Shown: one piece after another, positions 7,200-13,421 of the stretch
Position numbering within the stretch: position 1 is the first letter of the stretch
Layout of the letters: each line of letters opens with the position of its first letter
Source of the DNA: an uncultured Muribaculaceae bacterium
Lineage (GTDB): Bacteria; Bacteroidota; Bacteroidia; Bacteroidales; Muribaculaceae
Direction of reading: 5' to 3'
Length of the DNA stretch: 26,505 nt
Assembly (NCBI GenBank): GCA_947644475.1
Contig: CANRZQ010000004.1
Coordinates: 1 to 26,505, forward strand
Position numbers and translations under genes: made by a program
The notes under the pieces: model-generated
What the model was told of the DNA's origin: nothing
Database searches by the model: none
Seen by the model: the letters and a program-made list of their open reading frames with translations, nothing else

Positions 7200-8033
7200 A
7201 TGAAAAAGGTAACGATACAAGGCATAGAAGGATGTTTCCATGATGCGGCCGCAAGGGAATTCTTTTCCGGAGAAGAGGTTTGCACCGTGGAGTGTGACTC
7301 ATTTCCGGAAATGTTCGAGAGGCTGTCGCTCGACGCCTCGCTTATTGGCATTGTGGCCATAGAGAACACCATTGCAGGGAGCCTATTGCAAAACCATGAG
7401 TTGCTTCGTCAGAGTTCGCTGCGGATTGTGGGAGAGCATAAGATGCGTATCTCGCATGTGCTTTGCGCCCTTCCCGGACAGACTGTCGACAGCCTGTCGG
7501 AGGTGAACTCTCATCCTATGGCCTTGATGCAATGTGAGCAATATCTTCGCCGGCATCCGAATTTGAAGATGGTCGAGCGGTTCGACACTGCCGGGTCGGC
7601 CCGCGAGATAGCCGGGCAGTCGCTCATGGGGCACGCTGCCGTGTGCGGAGAGTATGCCGCCAGGCTTTACGGCCTTGACATACTTGAAACCGGCATTGAG
7701 ACCAATAAACGCAATTTCACCCGTTTTCTCATTCTTGCCGATCCGCTCCTTGCCGGAGAGATAGGGCCGGACGAAAGCGAGATAGACAAAGCCTCGATTG
7801 TTTTCACATTGCCGCATACCAACGGCGCGCTGTCAAAAGTGCTCACCATCCTGTCTTTCTACGACATGAACCTTTCCAAGATACAGTCGATGCCGATAAT
7901 CGGGCGCGAGTGGGAATACCGTTTTTACGTCGACCTCACGTTCAGTTCGCTTGTTCGCTATCATCAGGCTATCGACGCAATCCGCCCGCTGCTCAACGAC
8001 TTCCGGCTGCTTGGCGAGTATCATGCAAATTAA
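7200..8033 (+). CDS. pheA: Prephenate dehydratase
   Basis: A 277-residue monofunctional enzyme converting prephenate to phenylpyruvate, the committed step to Phe. The catalytic domain (about 1-180) includes GIVAIENTIAGSL (50-62) and the TRF motif with catalytic Thr174 in NFTRFLIL. The C-terminal ACT regulatory domain (about 198-277) has NGALSKVL (208-215) and SKIQSMPIIGREWEY in the place of the ESRP region that binds Phe, so feedback inhibition is likely. Unlike E. coli PheA it has no chorismate mutase domain; that activity is fused to the DAHP synthase two genes downstream. It is the first structural gene after the attenuator, with the ATG 17 nt after the T-run, and 24 bp separate it from the next gene. 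Confidence 0.93.
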   Translation: MKKVTIQGIEGCFHDAAAREFFSGEEVCTVECDSFPEMFERLSLDASLIGIVAIENTIAGSLLQNHELLRQSSLRIVGEHKMRISHVLCALPGQTVDSLSEVNSHPMALMQCEQYLRRHPNLKMVERFDTAGSAREIAGQSLMGHAAVCGEYAARLYGLDILETGIETNKRNFTRFLILADPLLAGEIGPDESEIDKASIVFTLPHTNGALSKVLTILSFYDMNLSKIQSMPIIGREWEYRFYVDLTFSSLVRYHQAIDAIRPLLNDFRLLGEYHAN

Positions 8034-8057
8034 AAACCAAAATTCGTAATTATATAA

Positions 8058-9215
8058 ATGAAAAAGATATTACCGGCCAAAAGGGTCGAGACAATAGAAG
8101 AATATTACTTCGCCGGGAAATTGAAAGAAGTGGCCCGGCTCAAAGCCGAAGGCCGTGATATTATTTCTCTCGGTATCGGAGGCCCCGACTTGATGCCGGC
8201 AGAAGATGTTGTCGACACGCTGTGTGCGTCGGCACGCATGCCTGGAAACCATTCTTACCAGCCATTCTCGGGCATACCTGAACTGAGGTCTGCATTTGCT
8301 CATTTTTATGAGCAACATTATGGCGTGACACTCGACCCCGTCAGTGAAATCCAGCCCCTGATAGGGTCGAAAGAGGCGGTGCTGCATGTGTCGCTTACAT
8401 TCTTGAATCCCGGCGACGGTGTGCTTGTGCCAAATCCCGGATATCCCACCTACACCTCGGCATCGCGTATTGCACAGGCTGAGATTATCCCTTATGACCT
8501 TGTTGAGGAAAATGGCTGGCAACCTGATTTCGAAGCCTTGGAAAGGCTGCCTCTCGAAGGAGTGAAACTAATGTGGGTGAATTATCCGCATATGCCCACG
8601 GGCGCTCCGGCCTCACGGAGCCTGTTTGAAAAAATAATTGATTTCGGACGCCGTCACAACATTGTTATCGCCCACGACAATCCTTACAGTTTCATACTCA
8701 ACAGCGAGCCGATGTCAATCCTGTCGATCCCCGGAGCAAAGGACATAGCCCTTGAACTCAATTCGCTCTCAAAGAGCCACAACATGGCCGGCTGGCGCGT
8801 AGGCATGATTGCGTCCAATCCTGAGTTTATAAAATGGTTTATAAAGGTGAAGAGCAATGTCGATTCGGGGCAGTTCCGTCCTGTCATGGAAGCCGCCGTA
8901 TGCGCCCTTCGACAACCGGCTTCATGGTATGAGAATCTAAATGCCACTTATTCGCGCCGACGCGCTGTGGCCGAAAAGATAATGACATCGCTCGGATGCA
9001 CATTCGACCCGCGGCAAAAGGGCCTTTTCCTCTGGGGGCGCATACCGCCGGAAGTGGAGTCGTCCGAAGCCTTGGCCGACAATCTCCTATACGAAAAAGG
9101 TATATTCCTTACCCCCGGATTTATATTCGGGACTAACGGCGACAGGTATATCCGCATATCACTTTGCGCCGACGAGCAGACACTGCTCCGCGCGCTTAAC
9201 CGTATCACCAACTAA
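8058..9215 (+). CDS. PLP-dependent class I/II aminotransferase, probably aromatic
   Basis: A 385-residue fold-type I aminotransferase. The PLP lysine is Lys239 in SLSKSHNMAGWRVG. Upstream blocks include LGIGGPDLMPAEDV, NPGYPTY, and the Asn/Asp pair HDNPYS that contacts the cofactor; the C-terminal RISLCADEQ contains the substrate carboxylate-binding Arg. The family includes aspartate and LL-diaminopimelate aminotransferases. Its position between pheA and the DAHP synthase/chorismate mutase gene suggests transamination of phenylpyruvate and 4-hydroxyphenylpyruvate, closing the Phe and Tyr pathways. The substrate assignment is from context only. It lies in an operon with short gaps (24 bp before, 14 bp after). 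Confidence 0.88.
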   Translation: MKKILPAKRVETIEEYYFAGKLKEVARLKAEGRDIISLGIGGPDLMPAEDVVDTLCASARMPGNHSYQPFSGIPELRSAFAHFYEQHYGVTLDPVSEIQPLIGSKEAVLHVSLTFLNPGDGVLVPNPGYPTYTSASRIAQAEIIPYDLVEENGWQPDFEALERLPLEGVKLMWVNYPHMPTGAPASRSLFEKIIDFGRRHNIVIAHDNPYSFILNSEPMSILSIPGAKDIALELNSLSKSHNMAGWRVGMIASNPEFIKWFIKVKSNVDSGQFRPVMEAAVCALRQPASWYENLNATYSRRRAVAEKIMTSLGCTFDPRQKGLFLWGRIPPEVESSEALADNLLYEKGIFLTPGFIFGTNGDRYIRISLCADEQTLLRALNRITN

Positions 9216-9229
9216 AAGCAACCTTTACA

Positions 9230-10309
9230 ATGAAAGATATTCAACCAATAGCCTTCGAAGGCATAGATATAAAGCAGCCGCTGATTATAGCAGGTCCGTG
9301 TTCGGCCGAGACCGAGCAGCAAGTGCTTGCAACTGCACGTGAATTGCACGCCGGTGGAATCTCGATATTCAGGGCCGGCATATGGAAGCCGCGCACCAAG
9401 CCCGGAGGCTTTGAGGGGGTAGGGGTACCCGGCCTCGAATGGCTCAAAAAGGTGAAGGAAGAGACCGGCATGGCCGTATCGACCGAAGTTGCCACCAAGG
9501 CGCATGTCGCCGCTGCGCTCGAAGCCGGAATCGATCTCCTGTGGATTGGCGCGCGCACGTCGGCAAATCCTTTTGCCATGCAGGAGATAGCCGATGCTCT
9601 TGCCGAGGCCAACGCCGATGTGGCCGTGCTTGTGAAAAATCCGGTGAACCCCGACCTTGAACTTTGGATTGGCGCGTTGCAGCGCATATACAACGCAGGC
9701 ATCCGGCGTCTTGGAGCAATCCATCGCGGGTTCAGCGCATATGGCAAGCATCTTTACCGCAACCTCCCGCAATGGCGTATCCCGATAGAACTTCGCCGCC
9801 GCTACCCGTCGCTGCCTATAATATGCGACCCGAGCCATATCGGAGGCAAGCGCGAACTTGTGGCTCCTCTCTCTCAGCAGGCTCTCGACATGGGCTTCGA
9901 TGGCCTTATAATCGAAAGCCACTGCGACCCCGACTGTGCCCTGTCCGACAAGAACCAGCAGGTGACTCCCGAGGTGCTCAATTATATCCTCAATACACTT
10001 GTATATCGCCATTCAAACGCCACCACTGAAAGCCTCAGCCTCCTTCGCCAGCAAATCGATCGTCTCGACAATGAGTTGCTCGAGGTGCTGTCGAAACGTA
10101 TGGAAGTGTCGCGCGACATCGGACAATACAAAAAAGAACACCGTATCCCCGTGCTGCAAGCCGCCCGCTACGACACTATAATGAATTCGCGTGTTAAAAC
10201 GGCTCAGGAAATGGGCATGTCGGGCGATTTCATGCGCATTGTCCTTTCCGCTATCCACGAGGAGTCGGTACGCCAGCAGATAGAAGTGTTCAACGACCGT
10301 TTACGTTAA
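9230..10309 (+). CDS. Bifunctional DAHP synthase / chorismate mutase (type II AroQ)
   Basis: A 359-residue fusion. Residues about 10-255 are a DAHP synthase of the KDO8P-synthase-like class (IIAGPCSAET near 18-27, IFRAGIWKPRTKPGGFEG, IGARTSANPFAMQE, VKNPVNPD, HRGFS, CDPSHIGGKREL, GLIIESHCDPD). It makes 3-deoxy-arabino-heptulosonate 7-phosphate from PEP and erythrose 4-phosphate. Residues about 265-359 are an AroQ chorismate mutase (LRQQIDRLDNELLEVLSKRM, IGQYKKEHRIPVLQAARYD). The synthase-mutase order is the reverse of the B. subtilis AroA fusion. It supplies the first step of the pathway and the prephenate used by the products of pheA and tyrA on either side. In related fusions the mutase domain senses prephenate/chorismate; that is likely but not visible here. 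Confidence 0.93.
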   Translation: MKDIQPIAFEGIDIKQPLIIAGPCSAETEQQVLATARELHAGGISIFRAGIWKPRTKPGGFEGVGVPGLEWLKKVKEETGMAVSTEVATKAHVAAALEAGIDLLWIGARTSANPFAMQEIADALAEANADVAVLVKNPVNPDLELWIGALQRIYNAGIRRLGAIHRGFSAYGKHLYRNLPQWRIPIELRRRYPSLPIICDPSHIGGKRELVAPLSQQALDMGFDGLIIESHCDPDCALSDKNQQVTPEVLNYILNTLVYRHSNATTESLSLLRQQIDRLDNELLEVLSKRMEVSRDIGQYKKEHRIPVLQAARYDTIMNSRVKTAQEMGMSGDFMRIVLSAIHEESVRQQIEVFNDRLR

Positions 10310-10322
10310 TAATTACCGGAAA

Positions 10323-11096
10323 ATGAAAATTCTTATTTTGGGCGCCGGGAAAATGGGCTCATTCTTTTGCGATGTGCTTTCATCAGATCATGAAGTGGCG
10401 ATTTTCGACATCGACCCCGAACGCCTTAAATTCACATTCGGCTGCTATCGGTTTACGTCGATGGAGGAGGTGCGCGATTTCGAGCCGCAACTTGTAATAA
10501 ATGCAGCAACTGTAAAATATACTATCCCTGCCTTCGAGGCTGTGTTGCCATATATTCCGGGGCAATGTATTCTTTCCGACATAGCGTCGGTAAAGACCGG
10601 GCTGCCGGAGTTCTATTCCGGCAGCGGGCATCCATTCGCCTCGTCTCATCCCATGTTCGGCCCAACATTTGCCTCGCTTAGCAACCTTGCAAATGAAAAT
10701 GCAATCATAATCACAGAGGGCGACCATCTTGGGCGTATATTTTTCCGCGACCTTTACTCGCGCCTTGGGTTGCATATTGAGGAATACTCATTTGAAGAGC
10801 ATGACACTACAATTGCTTACTCGCTTTCGATTCCCTTTGCCTCCACCCTCGTGTTCGGGGCCGTGATGAAGCACCAGTCGGCTCCCGGCACCACATTCAA
10901 ACGCCACATGGCCATCGCAAAAGGCCTTATGAGCGAGGATGACTATCTTTTGCAGGAAATCCTTTTCAATCCTAATACACCTCGCCAACTTGAACAAATA
11001 CGCGAACGCCTTTCAGAACTGCAATCCATTGTCGCGGCCAGGGATGCCGCCGGCATGAAAGTTTTTCTCGACAAAGTGAGGGCGAACATAAAATAA
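10323..11096 (+). CDS. tyrA: Prephenate dehydrogenase
   Basis: A 257-residue enzyme that oxidatively decarboxylates prephenate to 4-hydroxyphenylpyruvate, the Tyr branch. The N-terminal Rossmann domain has ILILGAGKMGS (3-13), with Asp29 and Asp31 after the second strand (AIFDIDPE) suggesting NAD+ preference. The substrate domain has SHPMFGP (108-114) and the HDTTIAYSLSIPFA block with His160. At about 257 residues it is short compared with fused TyrA proteins and carries no chorismate mutase or ACT domain, so control must lie elsewhere, for example in the attenuator. It is the last gene of the aromatic operon; the next gene has its own promoter overlapping the end of this unit, and no terminator is visible between them. 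Confidence 0.9.
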   Translation: MKILILGAGKMGSFFCDVLSSDHEVAIFDIDPERLKFTFGCYRFTSMEEVRDFEPQLVINAATVKYTIPAFEAVLPYIPGQCILSDIASVKTGLPEFYSGSGHPFASSHPMFGPTFASLSNLANENAIIITEGDHLGRIFFRDLYSRLGLHIEEYSFEEHDTTIAYSLSIPFASTLVFGAVMKHQSAPGTTFKRHMAIAKGLMSEDDYLLQEILFNPNTPRQLEQIRERLSELQSIVAARDAAGMKVFLDKVRANIK

Positions 11097-11130
11097 TTTT
11101 GTAACTTTGCGAAAAACATAGGTTACAAAA
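11097..11130 (+). promoter_or_regulatory. Promoter with a 9-bp inverted repeat before mtnN
   Basis: TAACTTTG (11102-11109) is an exact TAnnTTTG -7 element with a start expected near 11114. It is overlapped by a perfect inverted repeat, TTTTGTAAC (11097-11105) and GTTACAAAA (11122-11130), with 16 bp between the arms; the second arm includes the A of the mtnN start codon. The repeat could be an operator. In a transcript reading through from tyrA it could also form a hairpin hiding the start codon. The -33 region is poor. Confidence 0.5.
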
Positions 11131-11804
11131 TGAAAATAGGAATAATAGTGGCGATGGGCAAGGAACTGGCCCTGCTTGAGCCTTTGATAGAAAACCGTCG
11201 TCAGGTTGCCATGAACGGCTTCACATTCACGCTTGGCGAGATTGGCTCGCGCGAAGTTGTGGCCATGCAGTGTGGCATCGGCAAGGTCAATGCCGCCATC
11301 GGCACACTTACTATGATAGAGAATTTTCACCCGTCGGTGATAATCAACTCCGGTGTGGCCGGAGGCACGGGGCATGGCGCAAGCCGTGGCGACGTGATTC
11401 TCGCATCAGAGATTGCATACCACGACTGTTGGTGCGGCCCGGGCACCGAGCCGGGGCAGGCTGCCGGATGCCCGGCGCGATTCACATGCCCGCTCGATGC
11501 AGAAAAGATAGCCGCGGAACTCGGCGCCAACTACGGACTCCTCGCTTCCGGCGATATTTTTGTTTCCCGTCCCGAGGATATTCAGCGCATATTGTCGATG
11601 TATCCCGAGGCTGTGGCGGTAGACATGGAATCGGCTGCGATAGCGCAGGTGTGCTTCTTGAAATCTGTGCCAATGATTTGCCTCAGAATCGTGAGCGACA
11701 CCCCCGGCGCACACGACGATAATGCATCGCAATACGAGAACTTTTGGGAGAATGCCCCGGCGCGCACATTTGATGCCGTGCGCCGTCTCATATCCATGAT
11801 TTGA
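11130..11804 (+). CDS. mtnN: 5'-methylthioadenosine / S-adenosylhomocysteine nucleosidase
   Basis: A 224-residue nucleosidase (Pfs/MTAN) that removes adenine from S-adenosylhomocysteine and methylthioadenosine. It begins KIGIIVAMGKE with Glu12 and has IINSGVAGG, YHD, the VDMES block (Glu167 contacts the ribose) and RIVSDTPG with catalytic Asp190, as in E. coli MtnN (Glu12, Glu174, Asp197). The length matches the family. The S-ribosylhomocysteine product is the substrate of LuxS, encoded 11 bp downstream, so the pair forms a complete SAH recycling and AI-2 route. The gene has its own promoter within the inverted repeat at 11097-11130. Confidence 0.93.
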   Translation: MKIGIIVAMGKELALLEPLIENRRQVAMNGFTFTLGEIGSREVVAMQCGIGKVNAAIGTLTMIENFHPSVIINSGVAGGTGHGASRGDVILASEIAYHDCWCGPGTEPGQAAGCPARFTCPLDAEKIAAELGANYGLLASGDIFVSRPEDIQRILSMYPEAVAVDMESAAIAQVCFLKSVPMICLRIVSDTPGAHDDNASQYENFWENAPARTFDAVRRLISMI

Positions 11805-11815
11805 CACATGAAACG

Positions 11816-12298
11816 ATGGAAAAGATAGCAAGTTTTACCATTAATCACCTGACTCTGCGCCCGGGCGTGTATGTGTCCAGACTCGACAAATTGCCTTCGG
11901 GCGATGCACTCACCACTTTCGACATACGCCTTACCGCGCCTAATATCGAGCCTGCGGTAGCCCCGGAAGCGCTCCACACAATCGAGCATCTTGCCGCCAC
12001 TTTCCTGCGCAATCATCCGCAATGGGGGAGCCGGGTCGTATATTGGGGTCCGATGGGATGCTGCACAGGTTCGTATCTTATACTTGCCGGCAATTATAAG
12101 CCGGAGGATATTCTCGATGTGCTCACTGAGATGATGAGGTATATTGAATCGTTTGAAGGTGATATACCCGGCGCTACTGCGCGCGAGTGCGGCAATTACA
12201 AGTTCAACGACCTGCCTGCGGCCCGTGCCGTGGCGCGCCGCTTTCTTGCCGAAGTGCTCGAGCCGCGCCCGGCCGACCGTTTCGTATATCCTGAATAA
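11816..12298 (+). CDS. luxS: S-ribosylhomocysteine lyase (AI-2 synthesis)
   Basis: A 160-residue metalloenzyme splitting S-ribosylhomocysteine into homocysteine and DPD, the AI-2 precursor. The ATG at 11816 is chosen over the in-frame TTG at 11801 because it gives the usual length and a normal N-terminus (MEKIASFTINHL). Metal ligands are His54 and His58 in HTIEHL and Cys125 in ECGNY. Glu57 is the catalytic base, and the catalytic Cys is expected at Cys82 in MGCCTGSY. The second Cys beside it (Cys83) is unusual, since relatives have Gln or Arg there. It is co-transcribed with mtnN and followed after 3 bp by holB. Confidence 0.93.
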   Translation: MEKIASFTINHLTLRPGVYVSRLDKLPSGDALTTFDIRLTAPNIEPAVAPEALHTIEHLAATFLRNHPQWGSRVVYWGPMGCCTGSYLILAGNYKPEDILDVLTEMMRYIESFEGDIPGATARECGNYKFNDLPAARAVARRFLAEVLEPRPADRFVYPE

Positions 12299-12301
12299 GA
12301 T

Positions 12302-13420
12302 ATGAGATTTGCCGACATACCGGGACACGAGGAAGTGAAGCAGAAATTGCGCCGGCTTGCCGACAGCGACCGCATACCCCATGCGTTGCTGCTGGAAGGT
12401 CCGTCGGGCACTGCAAAGTTTGCTCTTGCGCGTGCCTTTGCGCAGTATGTGCATTGCACGTCGCGCACCGGCGGCGACAGTTGTGGCCGATGCCCGTCGT
12501 GCCGTCAGCATGAGACATTCAATCATGCCGACACGCTGTTTTCCTTTCCGGTTGTGAAAAAAGGATCGGGTCCGACGCGCTCCGACGACTATCTGCCCGA
12601 GTTCCGGGAATTTATATCCGACAGTCCGTGGATGGATTTTGAACGCTGGCTCTCGATGCTCGACAATATCAACGCGCAGCCGAATATCTATGTTGATGAG
12701 GCCAATGCGCTGATTTCGCGGCTTAACTTCACGGCCACATGCTCGAAATATAAAATAGTGCTGATGTGGCTTCCCGAACGGCTCAAGGAAGAGGCAGCCA
12801 ACAAGATTCTGAAACTTGTGGAGGAACCGTATCCCGACACGCTTTTTGTCCTTACGTCTGATGCCTCCCGCCTGATATTGCCCACAATATATTCGCGCAC
12901 GCAGCGGATAGGCGTTTCCAGATATTCAGATGAGGAAATAGCCGCATATCTCGGAGAGAAATGCTCGCTCGACATGCAGAAGGCATCGTACATAGCGCGA
13001 CTTGCAGGTGGCAGCATAACGGAGGCCGTGCGTCTTATTTCCCTTAACAAAGATTCGGAACTATTCCTTAGCCTGTTCATGTCGCTTATGCGCACTGCCT
13101 ATGGCCGGAAAGTGGCCGACCTTAAAAAATGGGCATACGATCTTGCCGCGCTCGGGCGTGAGCGCATGATGAAATTCTACGACTATTGCGCACGCATGAT
13201 TCGGGAGAACTTTATACTGAATCTCCATATCGATGATTTGACATATCTTAACGATGCAGAGCGACAGTTTTCATCGCGTTTCGCTCCGTTCATAAATGAA
13301 CGCAACGTATTAAAACTGTTCGATGTGGTGAATGATGCCAAGGCCGATATTGCCGCAAATGCCAACGCAAAACTGGTTAACTTTGATGTGGCCATAAAAA
13401 TAATCCTGCTTCTCAAATAG
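12302..13420 (+). CDS. holB: DNA polymerase III delta' subunit (clamp loader)
   Basis: A 372-residue AAA+ protein. It has a degenerate Walker A, GPSGTAKF (33-40), in which the usual GKT is AKF; a four-Cys zinc module (Cys52, Cys61, Cys64, Cys67 in CGRCPSC); and a region matching the KILKLVEEP helix and SRTQRI sensor area of delta'/gamma proteins. A degenerate nucleotide site is normal for delta', which acts as the stator of the clamp loader and does not hydrolyse ATP. An acidic Walker B is not evident, consistent with delta'. The C-terminal part (about 230-372) is the expected helical collar domain. It is packed between luxS (3 bp) and the AddB-like gene (1 bp). Confidence 0.85.
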   Translation: MRFADIPGHEEVKQKLRRLADSDRIPHALLLEGPSGTAKFALARAFAQYVHCTSRTGGDSCGRCPSCRQHETFNHADTLFSFPVVKKGSGPTRSDDYLPEFREFISDSPWMDFERWLSMLDNINAQPNIYVDEANALISRLNFTATCSKYKIVLMWLPERLKEEAANKILKLVEEPYPDTLFVLTSDASRLILPTIYSRTQRIGVSRYSDEEIAAYLGEKCSLDMQKASYIARLAGGSITEAVRLISLNKDSELFLSLFMSLMRTAYGRKVADLKKWAYDLAALGRERMMKFYDYCARMIRENFILNLHIDDLTYLNDAERQFSSRFAPFINERNVLKLFDVVNDAKADIAANANAKLVNFDVAIKIILLLK

Positions 13421-13421
13421 A

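Noticed and set aside
11801..11815. TTG start for LuxS
   Set aside because: The ATG at 11816 gives the normal length and N-terminus; the TTG overlaps the mtnN stop.
12398..12421. Missing Walker A lysine context in HolB taken as gene decay
   Set aside because: Delta' subunits naturally have a degenerate nucleotide site; the zinc module and the rest of the protein are intact.
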